Shown: piece by piece, positions 1 to 9,688 of the stretch
How positions within the stretch are numbered: position 1 is the stretch's first letter
Layout: every line of letters starts with the position of its first letter
Assembly (NCBI RefSeq): GCF_002042885.1
Contig: NZ_MVFY01000007.1
Span: 1-64,000 of the forward strand
From: Citrobacter portucalensis
GTDB taxonomy: Bacteria; Pseudomonadota; Gammaproteobacteria; Enterobacterales; Enterobacteriaceae
DNA: 64,000 nt
Direction of reading: 5' to 3'
Translations under genes and position numbers: made by a program
The notes under the pieces: generated by a model
What the model saw: only the letters and a program-made list of their open reading frames with translations
Database searches by the model: none
What the model was told of the DNA's origin: nothing

Positions 1-19
1 TAAACTATCCATTAGGTGG

Positions 20-115
20 TCAATTCACCTTCTCATCAATCCCGCCCGCCCACCACTGCATCATCTCCATGCGCGTATCAAGGTAAGCTGCGTGGTTGTA
101 AACAGAGCGGGTCAT
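20..115 (-). pseudogene. C-terminal remnant of a P4-type tyrosine integrase
   Basis: Read on the minus strand, about 31 codons end in a TGA at 20-22 and contain YNHAAYLDTR followed by MEMMQWWAGGID. This closely resembles the tail of P4-family integrases (YNRxxYLxxRREMMQWWADxL). Upstream of about position 115 the same frame no longer resembles an integrase, so only the extreme C-terminus survives. It probably marks an older island or prophage unrelated to the one at 18.4-61.1 kb. The family match is from memory of the motif. Confidence 0.5.
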
Positions 116-396
116 GCTGAGTTCGATGATCGTCAGGTGATATGAGACAAAAATGGGACGCCAAGGCTTTTATATGCCTTTCGACCAATTTCTATCTTTT
201 ACTAAGATGGGACGTGTGATGGGGCATGGATGGGGCACAACGAAGCGCTCACTCTGAGGTGAACTTAGGCGATTGATGTTTTCGACGACTCTAACCATCT
301 GTTATCTGATGCGCTCTTGGACGATCTTTGTCGTTTATGAAAAATACATGGTCATATGATGTCGATGCAGGTGTAGGGACAACGTGCAGATAATGT
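116..396. other. Non-coding stretch between integrase remnant and yedF
   Basis: No convincing gene is visible. The stretch contains short repeated motifs (GGGACG at two places about 45 bp apart, and ATGGGGCA / ATGGGGCAC next to each other near 220-240). Together with the integrase remnant these could be debris of an old attachment site; that is inference. Confidence 0.35.
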
Positions 397-426
397 TTGC
401 CGGATAAGCGCAGTGCCATCCGGCAA
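397..426. repeat. REP-type palindromic element downstream of yedF
   Basis: A perfect 9-bp inverted repeat, TTGCCGGAT and ATCCGGCAA, is separated by 12 nt. This is the classic enterobacterial REP/PU sequence. It lies immediately after the yedF stop codon, where REP elements often stabilise 3' ends or act as weak terminators. Confidence 0.75.
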
Positions 427-430
427 CCAG

Positions 431-664
431 TTACTTCTGAATCAAATAGCGGATCGTTGGACCATCCTGCTGAATATCCAGCACCGTATAGCCGTGATTA
501 CGCGCATCCAGTGGAATATTGTTGATTGACTGCGGGCAATCGCTCACCACTTCCAGAATTTCACCTTTCTTCAATTGCGGCATCGCTTCCAGCGTGGCTA
601 CAGCAGGGTATGGACACGGTTCGCCGACCATATCGAGGCGATAATCAGGCACGATATTTTTCAT
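431..664 (-). CDS. yedF: YedF, TusA/SirA-family sulfur-carrier-like protein
   Basis: This 77-residue protein has the compact two-layer fold signature of the TusA/SirA family. The diagnostic CPxP motif is present as CPYP near residue 17; in this family the Cys carries persulfide sulfur. It ends in a short beta strand typical of YedF. The gene overlaps the end of yedE by 4 nt, so the two are translationally coupled and likely work together in handling sulfur imported by YedE. Its precise acceptor is not known. Identification rests on motif, length and the conserved neighbour. Confidence 0.93.
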   Translation of the reverse strand: MKNIVPDYRLDMVGEPCPYPAVATLEAMPQLKKGEILEVVSDCPQSINNIPLDARNHGYTVLDIQQDGPTIRYLIQK

Positions 665-1866
665 ACAGACTCCTTGGCAGGCGTCAGCCCTGCGCGACGG
701 AAGAAACGTTTTTCCCAGCCGATAATCAGCATCAGCGCGGCAAACAACAGCAGATAGGTCACCAGCAGACCGCCGAGCGGACCGAAGGTGTTGAGCAGAT
801 TCACTTTGTCCCAGTTGGTGGCAAGCGCGGGAGCAAAATCATCCCAGTAGTAGGCCAGAATGGTCGAGCCAATAACGTTGCCCAGACCAACCCACCAGTA
901 ATGCACCTGGCCTTCAACGGCGCGATACATCCAGCCGGTTTCACATCCGCCCGCTAAAACGATGCCAAAGCCGAACAGCAAGCCGCCGATCACCGCATTC
1001 GGACCCGCCCACATGATTTTAGGCTCGACGCCTAGTTGCACGTAGCTAAAAATACCGATGGCGCTGACCGCCATCCCGAAGATGATCGCTTTTGCCATAT
1101 GGGTGCGACCGGAAATCCACAGATCGCGGAAGGCGGAGGTGAAGCAGATTTGCGCCCGTTCAATCAGCAGACCGAACCCAACGCCGAACAGCATCGCCAG
1201 ACCGAGCTTGGGTTTATCCATCGCCGTGAGTAGCGCCCAGCCGATCATGCCGATAAACACCAGCATGCCCAGGCGGAAACGGCGACGGGCCTGATCCGGT
1301 TTTTGCGTTAACGGCGAGGCGGCGGAGACTTTTTGCATTTTGACCGGAATACGAAACATTGGCAGCAGTGTAAAGCGTGCGCCAAACCAGGAGCCAATGG
1401 CCGTGGCCAGCGCAAAAAACCAGGCGTGTAGTGAGAACTGCGGAATGCCGGTGAAGAATGCGGCCAGGTTACAGCCCATTGCCAGCCGTGCGCCGAATCC
1501 GGCGATTGCCCCGCCGACTATCGCCTGCATAATGCGCACTCGACTGCGCGGCATGCGTAACTTGACGTTGTTGGCCCACAGTGCGGCAGCAAAACAGCCG
1601 CCGAACATACCGAGGATCATCATGCCGTCGATGCGGGTCAACGGAGAGCCTTCGAGATGGATCAGCTTGTAGTATCCCCACTCTTCGGCGTGCACACCAA
1701 ACAGTTGCAGGATTTGACCACCCCAGCGGGTGAATTCACCGGTAACGGCCCAGAAGGTTCCCGTAATGCCGAAATAATAAGTGGAGAGAATACCCGCTGC
1801 GATGACCGCAGGGGCGGGGGCCCAAAATTTAATTAACCAGGCCTGTTTGAAGTGTTGCCATGACAT
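661..1866 (-). CDS. yedE: YedE, YeeE/YedE-family sulfur-compound transporter
   Basis: A 401-residue polytopic inner-membrane protein made of two similar halves. Each has a conserved Cys in a Gly-rich membrane segment (MGCNLAAFF near residue 130; AGGCETGWMY near residue 310). These are hallmarks of the YeeE/YedE family, whose member TsuA takes up thiosulfate through Cys relay sites. Genetic linkage to the CPxP protein YedF supports transport and hand-over of a reduced sulfur species. The substrate of this paralogue is inferred, not shown. Start ATG at 1866; the stop overlaps yedF. Confidence 0.92.
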   Translation of the reverse strand: MSWQHFKQAWLIKFWAPAPAVIAAGILSTYYFGITGTFWAVTGEFTRWGGQILQLFGVHAEEWGYYKLIHLEGSPLTRIDGMMILGMFGGCFAAALWANNVKLRMPRSRVRIMQAIVGGAIAGFGARLAMGCNLAAFFTGIPQFSLHAWFFALATAIGSWFGARFTLLPMFRIPVKMQKVSAASPLTQKPDQARRRFRLGMLVFIGMIGWALLTAMDKPKLGLAMLFGVGFGLLIERAQICFTSAFRDLWISGRTHMAKAIIFGMAVSAIGIFSYVQLGVEPKIMWAGPNAVIGGLLFGFGIVLAGGCETGWMYRAVEGQVHYWWVGLGNVIGSTILAYYWDDFAPALATNWDKVNLLNTFGPLGGLLVTYLLLFAALMLIIGWEKRFFRRAGLTPAKESV

Positions 1867-2048
1867 GCGTTGTGCCTCTGAACTCAGAAGGTATGTAACA
1901 AGAAGTGTGGATACTACACCGTTCAGAATTTTTGACTATGAGTAATAAGAGGTAACACCGTCTGGATCAATCTTTCTCAACGCTGCCGAAAGGCTGGCGA
2001 CATCAGGCCTTTAATGCCACAATCCCATTTTCTTCGCATGCAGGATGA

Positions 2049-2465
2049 ATGATGAAAAAATTAGCAATCGTTGGTGTATTTCTGGCGCTTACCGGATGCG
2101 CCGAAGTAGAAAATTATAACGACGTGGTGAAAACGCCAGCGCCAGCCGGTCTGGAAGGATACTGGCAGTCAAAAGGTCCGCAACGCAGCCTGGTGAGTCC
2201 GGAAGCGATTGCCAGCCTGGTGATAACGAAAGAGGGCGATACACTGGATTGTCGCCAATGGCAGCGGGTCATTGCCCTGCCGGGGAAATTGACGATGATT
2301 TCCGGCGATCTCACCAACGTGACGGTGAAACGCGAGCTGTACGAGATCGAGCGTGAAGGCAATACGCTGGAATATGACGGTATGACGCTGCAACGGGTGG
2401 ATCGCCCGACGCAGGAATGTGCTGACGCGTTAAAGAAAACGCCGCTGGCAACACCGCTGCCATAA
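2049..2465 (+). CDS. yedD: YedD, outer-membrane-type lipoprotein
   Basis: A 138-residue small lipoprotein. The N-terminus has a Lys-rich n-region, a hydrophobic stretch and the lipobox LTGC, giving a lipidated Cys near residue 17. Two adjacent ATGs (2049 and 2052) are possible starts; AGGA lies just upstream and favours the second (137 residues, the E. coli length). The mature domain resembles YedD, whose function is unknown. The gene is divergent from yedE and convergent with amyA. Confidence 0.9.
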   Translation: MMKKLAIVGVFLALTGCAEVENYNDVVKTPAPAGLEGYWQSKGPQRSLVSPEAIASLVITKEGDTLDCRQWQRVIALPGKLTMISGDLTNVTVKRELYEIEREGNTLEYDGMTLQRVDRPTQECADALKKTPLATPLP

Positions 2466-2473
2466 GCCGTACG

Positions 2474-2498
2474 CCCCGGTAACCATCGGTCACCGGGG
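2474..2498. terminator. Hairpin between convergent yedD and amyA
   Basis: CCCCGGT and ACCGGGG form a 7-bp perfect stem with an 11-nt loop between the two converging stop codons. There is no long U tract, so termination is likely but may be factor-assisted. Confidence 0.55.
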
Positions 2499-2505
2499 TT
2501 GAGCT

Positions 2506-3993
2506 TTACAACACGTCTTCAATCACCCACACGCTGACGCTCCCGCCGTTACAGAAAAACGTCGCTTCGCCGTTTTCATCGGTGACCACGCTTTCTTCAC
2601 GATTTCCCAGATAGTCCCGCCAGGTTTTATTGCCATAATTCGCGCCGAGATTGATGGTCTTTTCTCCGTCATCGCCGTTAGACAACACCACCACACAGCC
2701 GGGATCCTCATCCGTACCGCTGCGGCTAAAAGCGATACAGTTAGGATGATCGAAAAAGAGCGTCTGTACCCCATGCGCGAAGCGCTGGCGTGCGAGGATC
2801 AGTTCATCAAGTTGTTCAATGATCGGCATGTCGATAGGATAGGTTTCGCCATCGCCGCCGGTGTCTTCGTAATGCGCTCCGTAGAGGTCAGGGTAAAACA
2901 CCGACGGTACGCCGTTTTCGCGCAACAGGATCAGCGCATAGGCCAACGGCTTAAACCACGGCTCGACGGGGGCTTCGAGTGCCTGTAAAGGTTGTGTGTC
3001 GTGATTGGCCACCAGCGTGACGGCATGAAACGGATCGGCCTCCACCAGAGTGTCGGTGAAAATCTGGCTCATGTCGTAATCGCGGCCCTGACGGGATGCT
3101 TCGTGGAATTTCATCTGCAAAGGGGCGTCGAACAGCATGGTTTTCCCCTCCACCTGATTAATGTAGGTTTGCAGCTTATCGACTTCATGGGACCAGTATT
3201 CCGCCACAATAAACAGCGGCTTGGGTGCAACCTCCTGCACGTGCTCAATCCACTCTTTGTAAAACCATGCCGGAATATGTTTCACCGCATCTAAACGAAA
3301 ACCGTCACACTGGGTTTGCTCCATTACCCAACGCGCCCAGTATTTGAGCTCCTCAGTCACCGCGTGATTGCGAAAATCAATGTTTTCGCCCATCAGATAA
3401 TCAAAATTACCCAACTCATCATCGACCTGATCGTTCCAGCCTTCTCCGGTGTAATCGTTAACGATTTTAAAAATCCCGTCTTCGGTTGGATTCTCGATAT
3501 GGTCAATGCCGCTGAAGCATTTAAAGTCCCAAATGAATTGCGAATACTGGCCAGCGCGGGCAGGGAAGGTATAGCGCGTCCAGCCTTCGCACTCGACAAT
3601 CTCATCATCTATTTGCGTGCGATCTTCGGCGTTAACGCGCTGGACGCGGATCTTTTCTTTCTCATCAGCGCCCATTTTGTGGTTAACCACCACGTCCAGC
3701 AGTACGGCAATATCATTGTGCTTAAGCGCGTCTATCGCCGCCAGCAGCTGGTTTTTATCGCCGTATTTGGTGGCAACGGTTCCCTTTTGGTCGAATTCGC
3801 CCAAATCAAACAGATCGTAGGAGTCGTAGCCAACGGAATAGCCGCCGGACGCGCCTTTATAAGCGGGGGGCAGCCATACCATATTGATGCCGATATCATT
3901 GAGTCCGCCTGCACGTTCGGCAAGCTCGGGCCAGAGTTGACCGCCATCAGGGTAATACCAGTGGAAGTACTGCAATAACGTGGGATTTTTCAT
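2506..3993 (-). CDS. amyA: Cytoplasmic alpha-amylase
   Basis: A 495-residue GH13 alpha-amylase without a signal peptide, matching the length of E. coli cytoplasmic AmyA. Visible GH13 landmarks are region I DVVVNHK, the nucleophile Asp in GFRLDAVKH, the acid/base Glu in VAEYW and the third carboxylate in VANHDTQ. It hydrolyses internal alpha-1,4 bonds of maltodextrins or glycogen fragments in the cytosol. It is encoded alone on the minus strand just downstream of fliT and has no flagellar role. Start ATG at 3993. Confidence 0.97.
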   Translation of the reverse strand: MKNPTLLQYFHWYYPDGGQLWPELAERAGGLNDIGINMVWLPPAYKGASGGYSVGYDSYDLFDLGEFDQKGTVATKYGDKNQLLAAIDALKHNDIAVLLDVVVNHKMGADEKEKIRVQRVNAEDRTQIDDEIVECEGWTRYTFPARAGQYSQFIWDFKCFSGIDHIENPTEDGIFKIVNDYTGEGWNDQVDDELGNFDYLMGENIDFRNHAVTEELKYWARWVMEQTQCDGFRLDAVKHIPAWFYKEWIEHVQEVAPKPLFIVAEYWSHEVDKLQTYINQVEGKTMLFDAPLQMKFHEASRQGRDYDMSQIFTDTLVEADPFHAVTLVANHDTQPLQALEAPVEPWFKPLAYALILLRENGVPSVFYPDLYGAHYEDTGGDGETYPIDMPIIEQLDELILARQRFAHGVQTLFFDHPNCIAFSRSGTDEDPGCVVVLSNGDDGEKTINLGANYGNKTWRDYLGNREESVVTDENGEATFFCNGGSVSVWVIEDVL

Positions 3994-4061
3994 CTTCCGT
4001 GCTCCAGAAGTCGTTTGGCCGACCTCTGGAGTATGGAAGATAATTCAGACGAGACGGGAAA

Positions 4062-4433
4062 TTATTGTGGCGAGGTGGGGGCGTCGGGTACCAGCAGCAT
4101 GCCTGAAAGACGACCATAAGCGTTATTCAGCGTCTTTTGGCGTGTCGACTGGCCGATGAGGTTGCTGAGCTCATCCAGTCGCTGCTGCAACAACGTTTTG
4201 AGTAATTGTTCGTTATCCAGCGTTTGCTTAATATACCCGGCAACCAAGTCCTGAATACTTCGCGTAATGCCCGGTGGAGTTTGCTCTTCCATGACCACTT
4301 CAATACTTTGCAGATAGGTAACTTCCTGTTCCAGTAAAAGGTCCCATTCACCGCGCTGCGCCAGTTCCAGCAGCGAGTGACTGAGTAGCGCGATGCGCTG
4401 CCAACGGTTGATAAACTCCACGGCTGAGGTCAT
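4062..4433 (-). CDS. fliT: FliT, FliD export chaperone and FlhDC antagonist
   Basis: A 123-residue, mainly helical protein in the invariant fliD-fliS-fliT order. FliT binds the filament cap protein FliD for type III export and, when free, inhibits FlhD4C2 so that flagellar class 2 expression is damped. Its ATG overlaps the fliS stop by 1 nt (TAATG), implying translational coupling. It is the last gene of the fliDST operon driven by the sigma-28 promoter upstream of fliD. Confidence 0.95.
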   Translation of the reverse strand: MTSAVEFINRWQRIALLSHSLLELAQRGEWDLLLEQEVTYLQSIEVVMEEQTPPGITRSIQDLVAGYIKQTLDNEQLLKTLLQQRLDELSNLIGQSTRQKTLNNAYGRLSGMLLVPDAPTSPQ

Positions 4434-4840
4434 TAACGAGACTCCTGGGACGACGCTTTCGGTGAGATCTGTTTCCAGGCATCTGCAATGTTGCCGAGTA
4501 ACTCTTCGACTTCTTCAATGGCCTGACAATCATTACGCAAGTTAGCTTGCAGTAAACGGCGGATCATATAGTCATACAGCGAGGACAGGTTGGTGGCGAT
4601 TTCACCGCCAGTTTCCTGATCCAGGCCTGCTTTCAGACCATTGTCGATAATGTTAATGGCTTTGCTTAAGGCCTCGCCTTTGGCGACGATATCACCCTGT
4701 TGCATAAACAGGCGAGCGCGCACGAGGGCGCTGTTCGCGCCATCAAACAACATTTCAATCAGCTGATGCGGATTGGCGCTCATTACGCCACTCTCTATGC
4801 TGACCTGTGCATAGGCTTTGGTACCGCTCGCGGTATACAT
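4433..4840 (-). CDS. fliS: FliS, flagellin export chaperone
   Basis: A 135-residue helical protein beginning [14 protein letters not shown] with the motif [15 protein letters not shown] near residues 20-35, typical of FliS. It binds the C-terminal D0 region of FliC in the cytosol, prevents premature polymerisation and targets flagellin to FlhA. It sits 15 nt downstream of fliD in the same transcript. Confidence 0.97.
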   Translation of the reverse strand: MYTASGTKAYAQVSIESGVMSANPHQLIEMLFDGANSALVRARLFMQQGDIVAKGEALSKAINIIDNGLKAGLDQETGGEIATNLSSLYDYMIRRLLQANLRNDCQAIEEVEELLGNIADAWKQISPKASSQESR

Positions 4841-4855
4841 GCTTACCTCGTGTTA

Positions 4856-6256
4856 TCAGGATTTATTCATCGCCGTAAATTGTTGGCTCAGATAGTTGCT
4901 GGTGTTGTTGAGCTTGCTCATCATGGTGTCCAACTGTGTGAACTGTGCCGTGTAACGCGCAACCGTATCTTCAATGCTGGCGCTGACCGACAGATACTGC
5001 TTAGTCAGTTTTTTCAGTGTGGCGTTAATACTGTCTTGCGCATTGTCGATAATACCGTCATCAGCCAAATAGCTTTTTACTTCGGTGGCAATTTTGGTGG
5101 TAATACCGGTTTCTTTTCCATCGCCAACCAGCAGTTCACGCACGGAGGCTGTATTTTCGTTCAGCGCCTTCTTAAGCTTATCATCATCAATTTTCAGCTT
5201 GCCGGTTGCGCCGTCCTGCTTAATACCAATTTCATTTAATGTTTTGAATGCGCCATCGCTTGCACCATTAGCAAATTGTGCGCGGATACCGGTTTGAATG
5301 GTGCGAACTACGCTGTCACCAAGTAGTGCACCATTACTTTTATCCTGTTCTTCTGCGCCAGGGTCAACGGCCTTGTATTTGGTCAACGTATTAAATGTAT
5401 CAAGCAGAGAATTATAAGCATCCACCCAGCCTTTGATGGCTTCAGTGGCTTTCTCATTACTTTTCGTTACGGTGACACGTGCGTCAGTGACTTTTTTGGT
5501 TAGTTCCAGCGTAACACCCTGCGGAGCATCGGTTACTTTATTGCTCTGACGCTCGATATCGATACCGTTCATGGTGAGTTTAGCGTTTTGTGCTTCAACC
5601 AATTCGTCCATTTTACCAGTGCCGGCTTTACTGTCGTAGGCCAGCAGATCGTTGAGTTTGCTGTCACCATCAACCGAGATAGTCATTTTGCTATCCGTAC
5701 CTTCGGCTGCAGTCAGTACAAGACGGAACTCTTTTTCATTAACTTTAACAATACTGGCTGAAATACCACTATCAGTATCGTTTATTGCTTTGCTGATATC
5801 GTCCAGTGTGGTTTTGTCTTGAGAGAGTTTGATCTCCAGCGGCTCTTTACGGCCAGGTTGTTCAATCTTAATGGTACGGCTAGCGGAACCGTTACCCAAT
5901 GCATCTTTACTTGAGGATACGTTTGCTGTGCTCAAAGATTGCGCCTGAGCCAGTTGTGTGACGCTGATGGTATAAATGCCTGGTGCTGCCCCGGCCTCAG
6001 TGGATACTTTTAGATCTTCAGTGCTGCTGGTAACGGTAGTACTTCTAAATAATTCGGCTTTATTAAGTGCACTATTTGCTGTCTGGAATTTTTCCAATGA
6101 GCTTTTTAATGTGCCATAAGCTGTCAGACGAGATGTATTGTCGCTCTGTTGTTGTGTGATTGGGTTTAAGCGTTTTTTCTCAGCTATGGTCAGATTCGTT
6201 AGCAATGTATCCAGCGGCAGATTTGAACCGACGCCCAGAGAAGTAAATGAAGCCAT
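4856..6256 (-). CDS. fliD: FliD, flagellar filament cap (HAP2)
   Basis: The chosen ATG at 6256 (MASFTSLGVGSNLPL) has AAGGAA placed correctly upstream and gives 466 residues, close to E. coli and Salmonella FliD (about 467); the 16 upstream in-frame codons are not FliD-like. N-terminal (GVGSNLPLDTLLTNL) and C-terminal (TQLDTMMSKLNNTSNYL) coiled-coil regions are conserved, with a variable centre. FliD forms the cap at the filament tip and directs flagellin insertion. It is transcribed leftward from its own sigma-28 promoter. Confidence 0.95.
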   Translation of the reverse strand: MASFTSLGVGSNLPLDTLLTNLTIAEKKRLNPITQQQSDNTSRLTAYGTLKSSLEKFQTANSALNKAELFRSTTVTSSTEDLKVSTEAGAAPGIYTISVTQLAQAQSLSTANVSSSKDALGNGSASRTIKIEQPGRKEPLEIKLSQDKTTLDDISKAINDTDSGISASIVKVNEKEFRLVLTAAEGTDSKMTISVDGDSKLNDLLAYDSKAGTGKMDELVEAQNAKLTMNGIDIERQSNKVTDAPQGVTLELTKKVTDARVTVTKSNEKATEAIKGWVDAYNSLLDTFNTLTKYKAVDPGAEEQDKSNGALLGDSVVRTIQTGIRAQFANGASDGAFKTLNEIGIKQDGATGKLKIDDDKLKKALNENTASVRELLVGDGKETGITTKIATEVKSYLADDGIIDNAQDSINATLKKLTKQYLSVSASIEDTVARYTAQFTQLDTMMSKLNNTSNYLSQQFTAMNKS

Positions 6257-6294
6257 GCCTAATTCCTTTTGATTGCAAACAGTAGTTAAGCGGG

Positions 6295-6321
6295 TTATCG
6301 GCAATCTGCGCGCAAAGTTTA
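6295..6321 (-). promoter_or_regulatory. Sigma-28 (FliA) promoter of fliDST
   Basis: On the minus strand, TAAACTTT (complement of 6314-6321) is followed after 11 nt by GCCGATAA (complement of 6295-6302). This is almost exactly the sigma-28 consensus TAAAGTTT-N11-GCCGATAA, 39 bp upstream of the fliD ATG. Confidence 0.88.
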
Positions 6322-6415
6322 ATGATAGTTTTGTAAAAATAATGCGCAGAATAGTGGCATATAAAGAGGGTATTTCAGGGGCTAAGAAAAAAGAGAGCGG
6401 AAAGTAAAAATTTTC

Positions 6416-6442
6416 TAAAGTTCGAATTTAAGGTGCCGATAC
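6416..6442 (+). promoter_or_regulatory. Sigma-28 (FliA) promoter of fliC
   Basis: TAAAGTTC (6416-6423), then 11 nt, then GCCGATAC (6435-6442): a near-consensus sigma-28 promoter with a leader of about 65 nt before the fliC ATG. It lies back to back with the fliDST promoter, so both late operons respond together to release of FlgM from FliA. Confidence 0.9.
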
Positions 6443-6511
6443 ATGGGTTACGGTGAGAAACCGTGGGCAACAGCCCAATAACATCAAGTTGTAATTGATA
6501 AGGAAAAGATC

Positions 6512-8125
6512 ATGGCACAAGTCATCAATACAAACAGCCTGTCGCTGTTGACCCAGAACAACCTGAACAAATCTCAGTCTTCCTTGAGCTCCGCTATCGA
6601 GCGTCTGTCTTCCGGTCTGCGTATCAACAGCGCGAAAGACGATGCTGCTGGTCAGGCGATTGCTAACCGCTTCACCTCTAACATCAAAGGCTTGACTCAG
6701 GCTTCCCGTAACGCCAACGACGGTATCTCCGTTGCTCAGACTACTGAAGGCGCACTGTCCGAAATCAACAACAACCTGCAGCGTATCCGTGAACTGTCCG
6801 TTCAGGCTACCAACGGTACCAACTCAGATTCCGACTTGAACTCTATTCAGGACGAAATTACCCAGCGTCTGAGCGAAATTGACCGCGTATCTGGTCAGAC
6901 TCAGTTTAACGGTGTAAAAGTACTGGCCGCTGACCAGACCATGAAAATCCAGGTTGGTGCTAACGATGGCGAAACCATCGAAATTCAACTGGACAAAATC
7001 GACGCTAAGACTTTAGGTCTGGATAGCTTCAGTGTAGCACCGGGTAAAGTTCCGACTTCCTCATCTGTTGCACTGAAAAGCGAAGCAGCTTCGAAATTTA
7101 CTGATGTAAACTCCACGAATGGTTCTGTTAATGGTGTAGCTGGAGCTGGTTTTGGTGCCGACTTTAAAGATGCTGCAAATGGTGGGATTACTGATTATTT
7201 CAAATCTGCGGTAACCACAGGTGATACTACAGATGCACTAGGTGGGACATCTGAAGTATTTAAAATTGAAGTTGATGGCCAAACTCACTTCGTAGCACAA
7301 GCTGCTGATGCTAAGACCGCAAGTTATACTCTGTTAGAGCAAGATGGATCTGGCTACAAAAAAGTTCAGGCTAAAGTTAATGGTGTTGATACTGATGTCC
7401 AGTTAGCGAACTTTGGTGGGCGTGTTACTGCATTTGCCAATGATGCAGGTAAAGCTGTTGCTGTCGATGTATCCAGTAAAACTGTTGGTAAAGCTTTGGC
7501 ATTCAATGATTCTCCAATGTCAGTATATGTGGACGGGAAAAACCTTGAAGTCCGTCAAGTACTGGACAAAGATGGTAAAGCTATTGCGGATACCTATGCA
7601 GCCAAAACCGCCGATGGTAAATACCTGGCTGTCAATGTGGACAAAACAACTGGCAACACTTCTGTAATCAAAGATGCTGATGGCAAAAATGTTGAGTTTG
7701 CATTAGGCAATGATGGAAGTGCTAAAACTATCGTTCGTGATGGCGATAAAACATACGCTACTACTTTAGGCGCTTTGGGGGCGGCTCCAACTGCGGCAAC
7801 TACTGACAAAACCAAAGAACTGACCGCAAGCGATTTGAAATCTATCAGTACTTCTAATCCACTGGAAAAATTGGATTCAGCGCTGGCTAAAGTTGATAAA
7901 CTGCGTAGTTCCCTGGGTGCGGTACAGAACCGTTTCGATTCTGCGATCACCAACCTGGGTAACACCGTAAACAACCTGTCTTCTGCTCGTAGCCGTATCG
8001 AAGATGCTGATTACGCGACCGAAGTGTCTAACATGTCTCGTGCGCAGATCCTGCAACAGGCGGGTACTTCTGTTCTGGCACAGGCAAACCAGACCACGCA
8101 GAACGTTCTGTCTCTGCTGCGTTAA
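6512..8125 (+). CDS. fliC: Flagellin FliC
   Basis: A 537-residue flagellin. The conserved D0/D1 N-terminus ([17 protein letters not shown] to about residue 175) and C-terminus (last about 95 residues, ending NVLSLLR) flank a variable, exposed D2/D3 centre. The TLR5-contact helix [14 protein letters not shown] is intact. AAGGA sits 10 nt before the ATG. The central part (about 7050-7820) is richer in A/T and in GAT/AAA codons than the ends, as expected for antigenically exchanged H-antigen domains. Transcribed singly from a sigma-28 promoter and closed by a strong terminator. Confidence 0.98.
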   Translation: MAQVINTNSLSLLTQNNLNKSQSSLSSAIERLSSGLRINSAKDDAAGQAIANRFTSNIKGLTQASRNANDGISVAQTTEGALSEINNNLQRIRELSVQATNGTNSDSDLNSIQDEITQRLSEIDRVSGQTQFNGVKVLAADQTMKIQVGANDGETIEIQLDKIDAKTLGLDSFSVAPGKVPTSSSVALKSEAASKFTDVNSTNGSVNGVAGAGFGADFKDAANGGITDYFKSAVTTGDTTDALGGTSEVFKIEVDGQTHFVAQAADAKTASYTLLEQDGSGYKKVQAKVNGVDTDVQLANFGGRVTAFANDAGKAVAVDVSSKTVGKALAFNDSPMSVYVDGKNLEVRQVLDKDGKAIADTYAAKTADGKYLAVNVDKTTGNTSVIKDADGKNVEFALGNDGSAKTIVRDGDKTYATTLGALGAAPTAATTDKTKELTASDLKSISTSNPLEKLDSALAKVDKLRSSLGAVQNRFDSAITNLGNTVNNLSSARSRIEDADYATEVSNMSRAQILQQAGTSVLAQANQTTQNVLSLLR

Positions 8126-8142
8126 TTAACGCTTATCGCGCA

Positions 8143-8166
8143 AACCCCGCTCCGGCGGGGTTTTTT
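8143..8166 (+). terminator. fliC intrinsic terminator
   Basis: ACCCCGC-tccg-GCGGGGT stem followed by six T residues, 18 nt after the fliC stop codon. Canonical Rho-independent terminator. Confidence 0.92.
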
Positions 8167-8237
8167 ACATTTAGCTTTACCCGTAACCCCCAAATAACCC
8201 CCCATTTCACCCACTATTCACCCGATTAAAACCCCTG

Positions 8238-8262
8238 CAGAAACGGATAATCATGCCGATAA
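8238..8262 (+). promoter_or_regulatory. Candidate sigma-28 promoter of fliA
   Basis: A perfect -10 box GCCGATAA lies at 8255-8262, 25 bp before the fliA GTG. The -35 is poor (AGAAACG region). In E. coli fliA has both an FlhDC-dependent class 2 promoter and an autoregulatory sigma-28 promoter at this spot; the FlhDC box was not resolved by eye. Confidence 0.6.
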
Positions 8263-8287
8263 CTCATTTAACGCAGGGCTGTTTATC

Positions 8288-9007
8288 GTGAATTCACTGT
8301 ATACCGCTGAAGGTGTAATGGATAAACACTCGCTGTGGCAGCGTTATGTACCGTTGGTGCGTCACGAAGCATTGCGCCTTCAGGTGCGTTTGCCGGCGAG
8401 CGTAGAACTGGATGACCTGCTACAAGCGGGCGGCATCGGGTTATTGAATGCCGTTGACCGATATGACGCTTTGCAAGGAACGGCATTTACCACTTACGCA
8501 GTGCAGCGTATTCGTGGAGCAATGCTGGACGAACTACGTAGCCGGGATTGGGTGCCGCGTAGCGTTCGGCGCAATGCTCGCGAAGTGGCACAGGCGATGG
8601 GACAACTGGAGCAGGAATTAGGGCGCAACGCGACGGAAACCGAAGTGGCGGCGCGTTTGGCTATTCCTGTGCAAGAGTATCGTCAGATGTTGCTCGATAC
8701 CAATAACAGCCAACTCTTCTCTTATGACGAGTGGCGGGAAGAGCATGGCGATAGTATTGAGCTGGTGACGGAAGAACATCAGCAGGAAAACCCGTTACAA
8801 CAGCTTCTTGAGGGTAACCTCCGCCAGCGCGTGATGGATGCGATCGAGGCGTTGCCGGAGCGCGAAAAGCTGGTGTTAACGCTGTACTACCAGGAAGAGC
8901 TGAATCTGAAAGAGATTGGCGCGGTACTGGAAGTCGGGGAATCACGGGTCAGCCAGTTGCACAGTCAGGCCATCAAACGTCTACGCACCAAGCTGGGTAA
9001 GCTATAG
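8288..9007 (+). CDS. fliA: FliA, flagellar sigma-28 factor
   Basis: A 239-residue sigma-70-family protein, the same length as E. coli FliA, starting at GTG as in E. coli. Region 2 (LLQAGGIGLLNAVDRYD, then FTTYAVQRIRGAMLDELR) and region 4 (LPEREKLVLTLYYQEELNLKEIG) are clear. It directs RNA polymerase to class 3 flagellar and chemotaxis promoters, including the two sigma-28 promoters at 6295 and 6416, and is held inactive by FlgM until the hook is complete. fliZ follows 57 nt later in the same operon. Confidence 0.97.
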   Translation: MNSLYTAEGVMDKHSLWQRYVPLVRHEALRLQVRLPASVELDDLLQAGGIGLLNAVDRYDALQGTAFTTYAVQRIRGAMLDELRSRDWVPRSVRRNAREVAQAMGQLEQELGRNATETEVAARLAIPVQEYRQMLLDTNNSQLFSYDEWREEHGDSIELVTEEHQQENPLQQLLEGNLRQRVMDAIEALPEREKLVLTLYYQEELNLKEIGAVLEVGESRVSQLHSQAIKRLRTKLGKL

Positions 9008-9064
9008 GGGTACATCATTACCCCTGAACAATGCCGCATTACGAATTGACTACCAGGAGTTCTC

Positions 9065-9616
9065 ATGACGGTGCAGCAATCAAAAAGACGGCCTCTAAGC
9101 CGCTACCTCAAAGATTTCAAACACAGCCAGACGCATTGCGCCCATTGCTTTAAGTTGCTCGACCGGATCACGCTGGTTCGTCGCGGGCAAATTGTGAATA
9201 AAATCGCCATCGCTCGACTGGACACGTTGTTGGATGAAGCCGAGTGGGAGCAGGAGAAAAAAGAGTGGGTGGCACTGTGTCGTTTTTGCGGTGATTTGCA
9301 TTGCAAAGAGCAGAGCGACTTTTTCGACATCATTGGTTTTAAACAATTTTTATTTGAGCAGACCGAAATGAGTCACGGCACGGTACGTGAATACGTTGTC
9401 CGCCTGCGTCGCCTCGGGAATCACCTGACCGAACAAAATATCTCTCATGACCTGCTGCAGGAAGGGTTCCTCGACGAAAACCTTGCCCCGTGGCTGCCGG
9501 AAACCAGCACCAACAATTACCGCATCGCCTTGCGTAAGTATGAGCAGTTCAAAGCCCATACCCATATGGGACATATGCAGAAATCCTCCTGGACAGCCAG
9601 TTCTGATATATATTAA
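9065..9616 (+). CDS. fliZ: FliZ, DNA-binding repressor of sigma-S promoters
   Basis: A 183-residue protein in the standard fliA-fliZ position, with AGGAG before its ATG. It contains two Cys pairs (CAHC near residue 27; CRFC near residue 77) and a helical region (SHGTVREYVVRLRRLGNHL) related to the core-binding domain of tyrosine recombinases. In E. coli FliZ binds sigma-S-type promoter sequences and favours motility over the general stress programme; in Salmonella it also boosts FlhDC activity. Confidence 0.94.
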   Translation: MTVQQSKRRPLSRYLKDFKHSQTHCAHCFKLLDRITLVRRGQIVNKIAIARLDTLLDEAEWEQEKKEWVALCRFCGDLHCKEQSDFFDIIGFKQFLFEQTEMSHGTVREYVVRLRRLGNHLTEQNISHDLLQEGFLDENLAPWLPETSTNNYRIALRKYEQFKAHTHMGHMQKSSWTASSDIY

Positions 9617-9688
9617 AAACGAATAAGGTGTAACAGAGTCGTGTTTGTGGATCACGACAAACGCTCTACACTACAGTCATATACACGT

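Noticed and set aside
3316-3978. 220-codon plus-strand frame inside amyA
   Set aside because: Complement of conserved GH13 sequence; no independent evidence.
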